From the NCBI GenBank assembly GCA_030737875.1, contig CM060915.1, forward strand, positions 634,820,786 to 634,884,785: a DNA stretch of 64,000 nucleotides, read 5' to 3'. The DNA comes from Allium sativum (Eukaryota; Streptophyta; Magnoliopsida; Asparagales; Amaryllidaceae). The translations under genes and the position numbers were made by a program. Under the pieces are notes generated by a model. That model searched no databases and was not told the DNA's origin. It saw only the letters and a program-made list of their open reading frames with translations. This document shows positions 24,651-38,500 of the stretch, one piece after another. Numbering within the stretch: position 1 is the stretch's first letter; each line of letters begins with the position of its first letter.

Positions 24651-25683
24651 ATCTCCCCCACTAAAAACTTTTCGTCCCCGAAAAGGAACGAAGCCGAAAG
24701 TTGTTTCACAAATCAACTCAACTTTCACTGTTTTCTTTACGGCTTAAGTTCTTCAACTTTTCAGTTTCTAAGAACTTTTCAAATTTTTCAAAAATTTGGC
24801 TAACACCCTAAATTTTCAAAAAAATTCGCCATAACCTCCCCTGCACCGGGGACTTCAGGATATTTCATATAGCCTCCCATGTCCTTCTTTAATCCAAAAG
24901 AAAAAGAAAAAGCCAAGCGGCTAGCCAATCGGCTCATAAAATCATCATCACCCAAACAAAACAGTAAATTGTGGTAAACATGTACCTATTTGTCGGGCAA
25001 ACAATTTTATTCTCTGCTCTAGCCTCCTTGTAATGACCTGTTCAATGTAAGTACATGTATATGCAAGCAAATGCGATAAATTTTCAATATAATTTACTAT
25101 TTGGTTCAAATTGTCTATATGGTTCAAATTTAATTAATCAAACAACACAACCATTAATCAATTAGTTGGTTATCATTTCAAATTCATAACTTTGATATAT
25201 AGTCAAAAATTACATTTTTGATGCCAAATCACAACAATAAGCCTTATCTAGTCTCGGTTCTCACACAGTCTAATGGAGACATATAGAAATCCCACTTTCG
25301 TCACTCGAACATAAATTCTGACGATGATCGATCAATCATCAGAATCATCTCTGGGCGACTAGAATGTGATTCTATATCTACTCAATATATTAAAACTTCG
25401 AATACACGCGGATCAGACGTATACGCAAAATCTTTATATACTGGATAGTCCAAATCAATATAAATAAATATTCAAATACGAATAATTGAATTAAATTTTC
25501 AAAACAAAATTTGTTTTCATTTTCAAAAATATACTCTTCACACTCGTTCTAGGATACTACTGATCCCATCTCTAGCGAGCCATTCCCATTGGATATTACT
25601 AATCCAATATCTGATGAATTCTTTCGTATTGTTCTAATGTGTCTTATTCTCTGAGCTTTGTAAACCAAAGCTCTTATACCAAC
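24651..25683 (-). other. Interior of element D, non-coding
   Basis: On the minus strand it runs from the primer site TGGTATAAGAGC, one base off the initiator-Met type, to a G-rich polypurine tract following GGGGACGAAAAG. No gag, protease, RT or integrase motif was found in any frame. A perfect 8-base hairpin (GAGCTTTG 25653-25660, CAAAGCTC 25666-25673) overlaps the primer site. Confidence 0.85.
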
Positions 25684-28600
25684 CGTAGTAACCCGTAACT
25701 TCCTTGGTAAGGAAAGAGCGGATTATTGTGAGAACAACACGAATCAGAACGCAAAAAGAAGAACATTTCATTGTATATTACAACAATTCCATCAGGATAC
25801 AAGAATATACAGAGTATGAATAAATATTTTACATTCAATAAATATCAGAGATTTAAATTACATTTAAATACATCACTGCAGCGGAAAATAATACAATACA
25901 CAACTAGAAGTAATACACGGATACAGAGCTTTTCGAGTATCGTTCCAACTGTAAATCAGGATCCTGTGAATATAAATCTGCAAAACCAAAATTACTAGCT
26001 GCCCATGTCAAAATAAGGGCACCTAGAGTTTAGGTTAAAACAATAAACTCCAGATCAGTCATGTGACTGGTGTGAGGACTAAAAACAGTTATTAATCTTT
26101 ATTTTAAAGTTAGGTAAATCAAGGGACCACGCCGTATAACACGGAACGGGTTTCCTCCCAAGAATACCAGTGCATAAAACAAACAGCGCAATGCTAAATA
26201 AAGAAAAATGAAGCTATTATAAGACCCAGGTCCCATCACACAATGCAACGCAAGTCGGAGGCTTGGGTTTTCCCTTATAATAGCCAAACATGCTTGGTAC
26301 GTTTAAAACAAATCACTTGATACTATTATAGGTGTATAGTTTCAAAACAATTTCAATCATAAATATCAATCATAGACGGCATGGGTACCATATATCATGT
26401 CGCCATACTAGTTCTACAATTAAAACCGCAATATCACGTATTGGAAATTGGATTTCCATCATGAGTCAAGGTAAGGGGCAAGCTCCTCTTCGTTCGAGAC
26501 ACTCTAGCAAATGTCTCAAGACCCCACTATGATCCTTGGATCGGTTGGGCCGGTCCTCTCTTACTTTTGAGGATTAGTTATTCCTGAACACAAGTTTCCC
26601 AGTCCTAACAGACCTATATCCGAGGCGCCTTGCATTCCAACAACCACACAGGTGAAAAGTATATATAAATGTCAGCCAATTTAAGCACTGACACCACCAC
26701 TAGCTAGAAAGAAACGTCGTATTCTCCCAACGGTCACTATCCCGTTTTTGACTCATACCGAGGTGAGGCTCGCGAATTAACGCCATACACAAAGCTGTGC
26801 CACACAGGCCGTGCTTTGATCATCAATCACAAGACTTTGCTTTTCAATGGAAGCCTTGATCAGCTGCCACTTAGGCGTGCCACATAGGCAATTCACTCCA
26901 TGCGACTGTTGTCCATCGATATACAACCTTTGAGCTCGTACGTCTCAGAGAAGGGCGTTAAGCAAGAGAATAAATTCTCCGCCGCCAAACAGATGTATAT
27001 TTAATAGAGATCAATCAACACAGAATAAAATCCAATGTCAGACACACAATCCATTTACAAGTTCATTCTGGGTCTGAACGAAACTGGAGGCACTTTCCTC
27101 GCTTATCCATCGATCTCCAAGTACGTCTGGACGATCACCAACTGATTCCCTCTTCTTGGGTGTACAGCCCAATCAAGATCATCAGTAATCACCCAAACGA
27201 TGTGAAGACTTCCGGTCTTCAACCACTGTCTTCATCTTCGACTTATCGTCGAATCGGTTATTCAGAATGGGTATAAACCCGGCCTTTCCGAATAACCCGC
27301 GTATATAATAAACACGTGTTACATAAACACAACACACGCCTCCTTCCAATTCATAATGTTCTTTTATTCAAATTTTCACATTCTTAGGGAAAGGTTCCCA
27401 TTAATTTTATCAAAGATAAATTCTTCTAAATTTATTCTTTAATCTTCCTTTGGATACCATTTCAACCCATATTATGGTTTTCCAAACTAGTCGGGATTAG
27501 CGAACCACACCGAAGTAATTATTTATTTTATTTCCTAATCCCAACCTATTTATCCCATGGAGCAAAACTGGTAATACTTCATATCTAACACCACGGTGTT
27601 ATCGGTGAAATTAATTACCATTTCACGTTCAAATCTAATTAAAGGTTTAACTATCGCCTTGGAGCAAAACTGGTGATACTCCATTCTCGATCACTTTTCA
27701 GATTTGATAGTTTAAATTATCAATTCACTTTCAATCTAATTAAAGATTCATTAAAACTCCACATAGTTTTAATCTTCTCAAAAATCAATATCCTATCTTT
27801 AACTGGGTTAAAGAACCAATGTGACCTAATACACGATTCACAATAAACCCAAAATCACTTTCCTTTGTTAATCGGGTTAAAGAACAGGTGTTATTCAAAA
27901 CACCGCTCACGATAAACCCCAAAAACCTACTCAAATTCAATTCCAATTAAATACCAATTAACTGGACAATTTCACTAAATCTTAATTAAAAGATTTATTC
28001 TTTTCTAAACTGGGTTCAAGAACAGTGTTATTTAAGACACCATTGACGGCAAATCCAAAATCCCATTTGATATTAAATACAAGGCTCTGAATAGAAAATA
28101 TACCGGCTTATATTCAATATCAAATTCTGAAACCAACAAATATCGTATTGGAAATAACGATATAAAATATATCTTTCAAATTTCCACAACCATATCTATA
28201 TAATCACGAAATCCAACATCGAAATATTCCGAAGATAATCTCAATTCAAATCCATTCCAATTCGTATATTGGAAATTCTGATTATTTTTAAAACCACTTT
28301 CAAATTCAATTTATTTATTTCAAAAATAAATTGATTTTAATTCTAGTTCAAAACTAGTTCATTTCGATAAAAATATATTTTTATCCTTTCAAATGTGGGA
28401 TTTTTCATCCCAGTTCTTTCCAATTCATGTATTATGATTTTAAACAAATTATTAATATTTTAAATAATTTTATCAAGCCCCGTACAGTCGATTTCCATCA
28501 ACGGCCATCGAACTGCACTTACAACGACCTTTTCCAAATTTGATTTGGACATAATTCCAAATCTAACCATTAGATTTCAAATTTCTAATATTCATTGGAA

Positions 28601-31600
28601 AGCTCTTTTTGATACGAGCCCAACAGTTCCGGTTTCAGGAGAATCCGACGGTCGGATCTCCTGCAACATCAATTCGAAGTCAATGGTCGAAATTCGCGAA
28701 CTACCGCAGCGTGATGCGTTCTATTCAGGCCATTATATATATAATATATATATGTATTATATATATTTCGTCGATTTCCTTTAAAACGTATTTTATAAAT
28801 CGTTTTAAATTCGTTTTCGAAACGACTTCAACTTCATATTCAATTTCGAATCTAAATTGAATATTCCACATCATCGATATACAAATAATAATATTTTCAA
28901 AACGTTATATTTTGAAATCACTTCCTTTTCTATAATTATTATAAAAACGAATATAATCGATATAAATATCGTTCGCGTCAAAATAGCGCATCTCTAATCA
29001 ACACGGCTTTATATATTTCAATAACTTCGTTATTTTATTCGACAAATGAATATTTATTCTATTCAACACATGAATCTATATTCTTTCAACACATGAACCT
29101 ATATTCTTTCGACACATGACTAATCTCAACACATGAGTACTGTCAACACATGACTATTTTTGTTATGTAATATATTTTATAAAATTATGGTATCTATCGT
29201 TTAATAAAGATGTAAATTTTATTGTTAAAATATTTTACTCAACACATGAATATTTTCAACACATGAACATATATTCTCAACACATGAGCGTCGTCAACAC
29301 ATGACTATTTATATTATAATATTCTTTATTTTCCAAATTGGAATGAGGCCCAATCAATTACCATATAATGTTAATTATATGGATTCCACCCAACACATGT
29401 ATATAATGGTACGGACAAATAATCAACCATCATCCAAAGTGCACTACTCTGTATAAGCATCAAATAGATATCTAACGCTTATAACAGCCTGTCAATCAAT
29501 TGATTGACATACAACGAATTATTGGGATTAGTGTATGCCGTATTTTATCCCAATACCCGTGTGGGGTTTCAAATCAACAAACACAGATTTTTATTTATTC
29601 AGATACCCGTTAAAAAATATATTTTTAACGATAAAATATTTTTAACTATATAAATATTTTATTTCATTTCACATCACACAATCAATTTTCACCACAACAA
29701 ACGATCAAACATACAAGCATACAAGTCGTCCATGGTCTGTGGACGACGGGTGTCGGGTGCTACTAAACACCGTCTGCATCCTAGTATATATTTCAACTAG
29801 AAATAAAATTAAAAGTGGGAAATTCTCACCTTGGGGTTCCACTCCGCCATTCCTTATTGTCACTCAGATTCGCTGCTATGATTCTAATGCAATCTGTTTC
29901 AATGCAATTTATATTAAAAATTACATTTTTAATATATCGCTACAAGTACGAAAATCGTATTTTTATTTCGCTGCTCCTATAATAAAAATTATATTTTTAC
30001 AACGCTACTTCAATTATAAAAATCATATTTTTATAAATGATGTTTATAATTAAAAATTGTATTTTTATGTCCCTAAAAATTGTTTTTAACTTTCTTTTCA
30101 TATGTCAAAAATTATATTTTTAACTTGACAAAAATTATATTTTCTTTGCCTTTGGTTTTCCTGTAAAACTCCTATTTTTAAAACAATATATATTTATATA
30201 TAAGATTTTTGATTTTCAAACAAAGTTTCCTTCTTCTATTTTTTTTATATAAAACCGATTTTAAACAATGCTTATTTTTCTTCAAACAATATGATTTTAT
30301 ATTTCAAAACAATATGATTTTATATTTCAAAACAATTTGATTTTATATTTCATGTATATTTACATAAAAAAATCAGATACATATATATATATATATATAT
30401 ATTTAAACTAATATGATAAATAAATAAAATTTACCTTCCATTCGTTATTCTGTAATGCGCTCCAGGGAAAAACGCAACTTGCTTGAACCCTAGGGCTTCC
30501 CATCGCACTGACCTCGAGCCGCCGTTCATCCATCCAAGGTCGCCACCATGTCGGGCCATGTCAGAGCCACCACCACCGAGAGGGTGGCCGAACTCGAGCT
30601 CGCCTAGGGCTCTGAAATCAGACGTGAACGATGGTGCTTTGGGCAGCGACTGCTCACAATCCGCTGCAATTCACACGATCATGGCCTTTGAATTCACCGA
30701 GCTCGAGAAGCTCTTTCGATTTGTGGTGGAAGTTTCGAATTTTGTTGAGTAAGGAGGGAGATCGGAGGTGGAGAAGGATCGGTGATTATGGCCTTTGATT
30801 TTTCCTGGAGGCACGGAAAAAGGATTGACCCCGAAAATGAAAAGGAACGTTGACCTAGGGTAAAGGGTATAGGAGTGCACCAACATTAAAATAATAATTA
30901 ATTCTCTAATTAACTCAATTTCGTCTGGACTCCAAACCAAACCCAACGACCGTCGTCCCTAGCTAATTACCCCCTTTCAAACACAATGGGATATGTTTCG
31001 TACGCTAATTCGCTTGTTACGATCAGTTTCCGTTCAAATTAAAATATAAATCAATATATTTTCAATTTGAACATACATTTTAATTTGCCAGGGCCACATA
31101 CGGACTCTAAAAATTCCTGAAAAATAATTTCTAGCTTCGTATTGACGATACGGTCCTAAAAAAACAAATTTCATCGAATTCTGAGACCATTTGAAAAATG
31201 GCCATTTTCCAGTCGATTAAAACCAACTGAAACTGGTCAAACGCGTTTTCCTTGGCCACGCTCACATATTGATTTAGAAAATTACGAAAATTGGAATCTA
31301 GCAATAATTTGACATCACGGATCCAACAAAAGTGGTTTCGTCGAAAACCGAGGTTGTTTGCAAAATTTCCATTTTTAAGGGCCTTTATGTATATTAAAAT
31401 ATATATAAATTCCACAGCGACTTTTTTAAATTTTAAACTGGACATATCTTACACTCTATAAAGTGAAATCTCAGTTTCTTAACTTCATTAGAAAGATTTG
31501 ATTAAACAGATTCAAATATTTCTTGTTTCGTTCAATTCCGACTTAAAACGAATTCTATATATTCATTTGAAATTCGAAATTGAATTTTTAAACTACCTCG

Positions 31601-31767
31601 CCATTTCAGGCTCGTTTTATAATTAAAATAGAATTATTCGTTTTAACTTCATCGAAAATAAATTTTTCGTCGTTATTATTTAAAATAATCCATTTTAAAT
31701 AATTAAACTTCATTAAAATAGCCAAAATAAAAAATTTAAACTGGCTCAGAATTTCCGGGTTATTACA
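25684..31767 (-). repeat. 5' LTR of element D (6.1 kb)
   Basis: It matches 18554-24650 throughout. The left terminal base is C where the other copy has T. It has three instead of five copies of the 23-base repeat (30283-30352). The CAACACATGA array lies at 29065-29305 and the GC-richer leader segment at about 30430-30950. It is non-coding. Confidence 0.92.
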
Positions 31768-33950
31768 ATGGGCGACATGTAAGACATAAATATATAATGC
31801 TTAACCAAAGGGGACCCGTTATGGCATTACAAATTAATTGAATTGGGTAAAGTTTAGGTATCGGGTTAAATAAATGGAAAGGGTTAAGTAAATCTAAATT
31901 AATGACAAAAGTGGGGAATGGTAAGTAACCTATTATGAATGAATTTGAATAAGAAAAGGAAGGATAATAGGATAGACTTGTCCTAGGGACAAGTGGAAAG
32001 TATAAATTATGGGATAAGGTAAGTTATAAGAAATGATAGAGGAAAATAAGGTAACTTATATGTGAAGATATACTTAATTATAAATTAAGTAGTTTGGGAA
32101 GGAGAAGTGTGAAATTTAAGATGATATAAGTTATATGAATGGAAAAGAAGTAAGTTAGAATCATATATGTTGGTTGGGTTGAGTTATTCTCTGGGTGCCA
32201 ATCTGATGTTGATTTCGGTTTTCGGGGCTGGTGTTTAGGGGATTATTCTCCTAATCAGTATATATGTGGATAAGACATACTTAACTATGAATTATGTATA
32301 ACATGTTGTTGTAACCCTAAAAGGGAATAATTTATGAAGTTGGAAAACAACATGTTGTGGTCTTATTAATGGACTTAAATGGGTTAAGTATAAATTGAAT
32401 TAATAAGCGAGGTAACTTGGTAAACTTGAAAAGGAAGTCAATATGAATAAGAATAACGAAGTTAAATAACAAAAACCGACGAGGTAACACAAGCGCGTAA
32501 GAATTGATTAGACATAGGGTCTAATGACATATAAAATCAAGGTGCTTGGGGTAATCCGTACGTTGCAGGATGAATAACCCATCAAGGTAAATCATCACGG
32601 TGTCATAAGACAGGAGGGGAGCGCACATTCGTTATTTTGGCAGCTCCAACAGACTGGAAGGGGACGCATGCGGCTTCCTAAGACGTCAAAGGTGCTCCTA
32701 ACAGTCCTCTGTGTGATGGCAGATGTTTCAGGTTGTGCCCGCAAAGGTTGGGTCTGCGCGTAACTAATAGGTGGGTGGGCCTTGGCTGCAAGAATAGCTG
32801 GGCAGTCAGAATGCTGTTCGCGGTGATGGAAAAGGTGATTCGACGGCTGCCTCAATGGAGGTGGAGGGTCAGGACCAACACGGATAGTAAGTCGTTGGGT
32901 GCCTGTAACCATAGCCAATAGGATGCGGAAAGACTAGAGCTAGATTCAATATACTATTAACCATTCACTATTGTGGGACGGTGGTTGAGGGGAGATGCCA
33001 CATGGATGTTTAGATTGGTTGCTTAGGGGCTTGTCGCTGAGCTCTCGTAATCTTTATTAGTTATTGGAGGGGCCGAGGTGGGGCCATAGGCACCATAGAA
33101 AATAGACCCTAGGGATATTTGTGTGGGAGGCTCTTAAAGGCGGGCCTTGCAAAAATATAAGGAAAGCTCCCGACCGAGTTCCGTGTTTCTTGTGTAGCCC
33201 TGCCACAGAACTCGGGCAAGCACACACGATGGGTGTGCGGGTTAGATATTGAATACGATAGAGAATACGTACGTGGAAGAGTCTAGATATAACCATGTTT
33301 GCTCTGGGTGGTGTATCGTAGACTGTGGGCATTATTCGATAACGACAGTCAAATTAGAGTGATCCTATGTGGGCGTAGTGTTGTATTATATATATAAGAG
33401 GAATATACATTACTATGACATAGGACGGGGGACTGCGTATATCACTGCGAGGATATGGTGGGGACCATGCGAGTGGGGTACCACGGGGTGTACCTCCGTT
33501 TAGGGGTAGCTACATATACATTATATTAGGTTAATCTAATGGGAGTTGATGTGTGTGACATGTGTGTAAGCCTTGAGCGCTAATGACACAAGTAATCTAA
33601 TAAACAATAAAATGTAATTGAACGGTATATGTAGGATTATTCAAGAAGTGTAGTTTAAACTCATTCACACAGAACTTATGTTCTGACCCCTTCCTCATAA
33701 CATTCACAGGTTAGATTCATGATAGAGACCTATAGCTTTGGAGATACTAATTTAGCAGTATTGTAATTAAGGTAAAGCTATGTTTATATATATTATCTTT
33801 TATTCCTTCCGCTGTGAGGTGTTTTCCGAACTCTGACATATTTCTTATCTCTGTCTTTTCTACAGGATACCAGAACAACCAACTCGGATTTCGGTGGATT
33901 GGGTTTTTGAAAAAAAATCGGTCCGTCGGAATTCGGGTTGTTACACAAAC

Positions 33951-35312
33951 CATCCTAGATGAACTCGACATCCCTCAAGTACAAACCCCAAAGGCCTAAA
34001 CCAATATTAGATAAGCACCCAAGGAATACCTCCTTGGAATTTGGACGATCTATGTGAGATGATACTAGCAAGACAACCAAACAATTAAGCACTTAAGTGA
34101 CTCTGGCTATCCTCGCCCATCTTGCTCCAAAACTATCGTTGATCGCATAACTGGCTTTGCATTGTCAACTAGATATATGCGGAAGTCTATCTCGAGATTT
34201 AGGGGGAAAACCCCTAACCTAATCAAAAACATCTACGTATTCATGGACTATTCTAACGTATCGCAAATCGTTGATAGATGCATCAAGTGATTCTATGTAG
34301 CTAAGCCTAACTGATCCCCTCAGGATCGCACAAAATCTAGAGGGTATTCCCAAGGCAAGTAAAAAGTCTAACTACCCTCCTTCCCAAATTACTAGCTAAC
34401 CAACCCATGCCAACCCATAACCCATGGAACCAAAAACATAAGCATTATACTTAAACTCAATACTTAATATAGCTATTCTCAAATCCTTACAAACCAAAGA
34501 TAAACGAGCCGAACCACCAATTGGATTTGAGATTATAATGGGATCCTCTACTATACAAGCTCTAGGGTGCAGAGACTCAACTATGGAAGTAGATATAAAC
34601 GAATGTGAAGCGCTAAAATCAAAAGAGTACTAACAGGATGATCAAAAGAAAACTAAACTTTTTCAATTGAAGCTTTACTACCTCTCTCTCAGGTATGCTG
34701 GCGGTGAGAGCATGCACTTGCCTTTCGGAAAATTCCGTCCTTTGTTCTTGCCCTTGTCCTTAATTATATGACCCGTTATACCATAATAAAGACACGTCCT
34801 CTTGTTTTAGGTTTTACTATTCTTTCCTTTTTACCTCCTTTGCGAACCAATCTATATCCATGAGTTCCTCATCCTTGGGTTGTGCTACATAGCCAAACTC
34901 CCTCATTCTCATCTTTGACATCCTTGTGTAACTTGTTGACAAGTCTCTTGAAAGCTGCCTCCATCGCATTGAAAACCCTACAAAGCTTGAAAGAAAATTA
35001 GCCGTAGGTGAAACTACTGCGGCTAGAGACGGAAGTTGGGCACATCTTCGCCCTTTGACAAATAACGTAGTCACATCAAGCCTACGAAACCATGCCGCGA
35101 TGAGGTTACCTCCCAAAAAGCCAGGAGCCCTGGGGACTTAGGAAAGAAGGAAACAACGATTCAAACAGAGGATCAAAAGATAGTGCATATGGCTTTGGGG
35201 AATATGCCTTTAAAAAAAACTTTTCTTTAGAAAATGCTTCTTTTAAAACCGTTTTGAAAATAATTTTTCAAATCTTTTATCAGATCCGGTAACCTTCAGC
35301 TCTGATACCAAG
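33951..35312 (-). pseudogene. Remnant of B gag and protease
   Basis: Minus-strand similarity to C and E in pieces: a gag start remnant (GGNLIAAWFRR, about 35070-35116, matching the IPGWFRR block), a degraded zinc-knuckle region (about 34680-34830), protease sequence (about 34270-34670, corresponding to C positions 650-1030) and the protease-RT junction (about 34140-34260). Many stops and indels. 33951-34130 has no clear match. RT and most of RNase H and integrase are missing between here and 9216. The primer site TGGTATCAGAGC (35299-35310) is intact next to the LTR. Confidence 0.75.
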
Positions 35313-35525
35313 TGAAACACCCCCCCTCCGTTAAGGTCACTCACAAAGGGAATGCCTTAACTTCGATGGAGCATTTTAGGTAAAAGACGCAGATAAATTA
35401 CAAGACAGACAAATAAAGCAGCGGAAAATAAAGCCATTTTATAAACAACTTAATTCAGTCAAGCTTTTACAACAATTGACTCAATCATACTTAAAAATAA
35501 AATAAGAACTTTTGTCTTGATTTAG

Positions 35526-38500
35526 TGTAATAACCCGAAAATCTGGGCCAGTTTAAAATTTTTATTTTGGCAATTTTAGCGAATTTTGAACATTTAAATA
35601 GAATATTTTAAATAATATCGACGAGAAATTTATTATGAATTGAATTCGACGTATATATTATATACGTCATCGTTAGAATATAAATAATTATATATAATTA
35701 TAAATAGAATTGAAAATGGCGCGGTAGTTCGATAATTCGATTTCAAACTTCAATTGAACGTACCGGGTGCAAAACAATCCGAATTTTAGTGAAACCAGAA
35801 GCAATAGGATCTATTTGGTAATATCTTTCTAACGAATCCGAAAAATCAAAATTTCATAGCGGGAATCAAAAGATATGTCCAGTTGAAAATTCTGAAAAGT
35901 CGCTATGGAATTCAGGCCCTTAAAAATGGGAATTTTGCAAACGACCTCGGATTTCGACGAACCTAGTTTTGTTAGGACCGTATCATCAATATGAAGCTAG
36001 AAAATATTTTTTGGGAATTTTTAGAGTTAGTATGTGACCCCGGTAATTTGAAATGTACGTTTAAAATTCAATATAGCGATTTAAATGTAAATTTAATGGA
36101 AACTGATTGTAACAGCCGAATCAGCCTACGATACATATCTCATTGTGTTCGGAATGGGGGTGAAACGTTATGGACGACAGGCAGTGGGCCTCGTTTCGAG
36201 GTCGAAATAAAAAGTCAACTTAAAGGAGAATTAAAAATAATTAAATATAATAACACCTCACCCCTCTTTCTCTCTCTCTCCTCTTCATACCGAACAGAAA
36301 AAGAAAAAAAAAGAAAAAAGAAAAAAAAGGGCGAATGACGGGGGGGCCAGAGCCGCCGCCGCCGCTACCACCAGGGCCGCTGCGCCCTGGCGCCGACCCC
36401 CCAGGGGTCCTCCGCCCCTCTTCCCCCTTCTCCTCCACCTCGCTACCTCCTCCCCTCGTTCTCCTCTTCCTCCCTGGCCTCGCCAGCACCTCCGACCGCC
36501 TACACCGACGCCGCGACCCCCCTGGTCCCACCTTCGCCTGCTGCGACCCCCTCCCCTCTTTTCCCCTTCAAATTCGAGCCGTGACCCCCCCTCTAGCCCG
36601 CTGCCCAGCCGCCTCGGGCCCACCTCCGACCATCGGTGACAACCGCGACACCCCAGCAACCTCCCGGACGACCTGCGCCAACCAGTGTTGGTCTGAATCC
36701 CCTCCTCCCATCTGAAAGGGTGAGTTTTATTAACTTTTATTATTTATTTTCTAAGAAAAATATAATCTTTTTATTCAAAGTAGCGAGAGAAAAATATAAT
36801 CTTTACTATACAAAGGATGTAAAAATATGATTTTTGTTTATGTAGAGAAGTAAAAATATAATTTTTACATGATAGGAATATTAAAAATAGCATCTTTATA
36901 GGTGTAGCAAAATAAAGATAGATTTGAAAAGACGATATTTTTAGATTTGAAAAGACGATATTTTTAAATATGAAAAGACGATATTTTGAGATGAGTAGTG
37001 AAGTAAAAATATGATTTTTACTTCGAGAAAAATATAAATTTTATATTATAGAAAGGCAAACCTTTATTTGAAAAGACGAGATTTTTATAAATGAAAAGAT
37101 TAGATTCTTAAATTAGAAAAGGCGAAATCTTTATATAGAGAATGGCGTTGTAAAAATAGAATTTTTATCTATATAATAACGAAGAAAAATTCGATTTTTA
37201 TTATATTGAATAGCATAGTAAAAATTCGATTTTTATTATATTGAATAGCATAGTAAAAATTCGATTTTTATATATTGTACAGCAAAGTAAAAATTCAATT
37301 TTTACATATGTAGTGAATACGGGCAACAAAAGCGACAAAAGGCGAGAATGGCGATGATTTCCCTAAAAGAAGAGTCAAGATGATGGGATAACTATCTGTG
37401 AGAACTTCTCACTCAAATTTCCTTTTCTAGTTATATATATATATATATATATATATATACTAGGATGCAGACGGTGTTTAGTAGCACCCGACACCCGTCA
37501 TCCACAGACCATGGATGGCTTGTTTGTTAAATTGTTTGGTTGTGTAGTTGGTTAGTCTAATTGGTTTGAATTGAATTGTTTGGTGAAATGAAATTGATTT
37601 GATTGACGTGTGTGAATGGCGTGGGCCTTCACTAGACCGGGGATAAGGCTAGGCCTCGTCCCGTTTCTAGTATCGTGCCGTTATGCCGCCGAAATTTTCT
37701 AAAATATGTTAGAAAAATAAAAATATCATTTTTATTTAGTAAATGAACTGAATAGAAATTCATGTGTTGAAATAAAATAAAATATCGTTAAAAATATAAT
37801 TTTTAACGTGGAAGTGAATAAAATAAAATATTCATTTACAAACCGGACGGTTTGTTTATGTACACCTATTTGAAGGACATTGATTGGGACGATAAATTTT
37901 ACACGTCGCCCAACTGCACAACTAAAATCTGTGTTTGATTGTTTGAAACTCCACACGGGTGTTGGGATGAAATTTGAAGTTCACTCATCCTGATGGATTA
38001 AATATGTCGATCGATTGATTGACAGGCTGTTATAAGCGTAAGATACCTATATTTGATGCTTATACAGAGTGGTGCACTTTGGATGATGGTTGATTGTTTA
38101 TCAGTGCTATTATATACATGTGTTGTATGGAATCCATATAATTAACGTTATATGGTAATTGATTGGGCCTCATTCCAATCGGGAAAATAATGAACATTAT
38201 AAAAGAAAATTCATGTGTTGAATATAAAAATAGTCATATGTCGACGATGTTCATGTGTTGAAACTATTCATGTGTTGAGTAAAATATTTTAGAAATAAAA
38301 TTTACATCTTTATCATATTTAAGATTAGAATCTACTTTATGGTGGAATCTGATAAAAAAATAAAACGATAGATACCATAATTTTATAAAATATTTTACAT
38401 AACAAAAATAGTCGTGTGTTGAAAGAAATATAGATTCATGTGTTGAATAGAAGAAATATAGATTCATGTGTTGAATAGAATAAATATTCATTTGTTGAAT

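Larger units (their letters stand above)
18554..31767 (-). mobile_element. Element D: non-coding retrotransposon with 6.1 kb LTRs
   Basis: LTRs at 18554-24650 (6097 bases) and 25684-31767 (6084 bases) flank only 1033 bases. The target duplication atggg is seen on both sides (18549-18553 and 31768-31772), and the uninterrupted site exists in A's other LTR near 12165. Minus orientation is set by the PPT at 24651-24690 (GTGGGGGAGAT on minus) and the primer site at 25670-25682. No coding sequence was found in the interior. LTRs are about six times the interior length. A solo LTR of the same family is G. The LTRs are very similar to each other, differing by scattered substitutions and repeat-number changes, which suggests a fairly recent insertion. 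Confidence 0.94.
9217..33945 (+). mobile_element. Element A: non-coding long-LTR retrotransposon (LARD-like), carries nested D
   Basis: LTRs at 9217-14323 (5107 bases) and 15602-33945 (interrupted by D) begin TGTAACACCCC and end GGGTTGTTACA. The target duplication caaac is present on both sides (9212-9216 and 33946-33950). A primer site (14326-14337) and a PPT (about 15582-15601) define a 1278-base interior without coding sequence. LTRs four times longer than the interior are unusual. The closest described class is LARDs, non-autonomous elements mobilised by a partner's proteins. The 5' and 3' LTRs are highly similar with scattered single-base changes. Confidence 0.93.
15602..33945 (+). repeat. 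3' LTR of element A, split by element D
   Basis: The parts 15602-18553 and 31773-33945 together match 9217-14323. Element D and one copy of its atggg target duplication separate them. Preserved landmarks: tRNA-like stretch 16015-16108, TATAAAA 17073-17079, donor-like GTGAGT 17333-17338, stem-loops 18057-18288, and acceptor-like CAG ending 33865. The GC-richer block lies at about 32600-32950. Removing D restores an LTR of about 5.1 kb. Confidence 0.92.

Noticed and set aside
36241..36659. Long Gly/Arg-rich open frames on the minus strand opposite the GC-rich part of G
   Set aside because: Both strands are open because of base composition; no domain and no counterpart in D.
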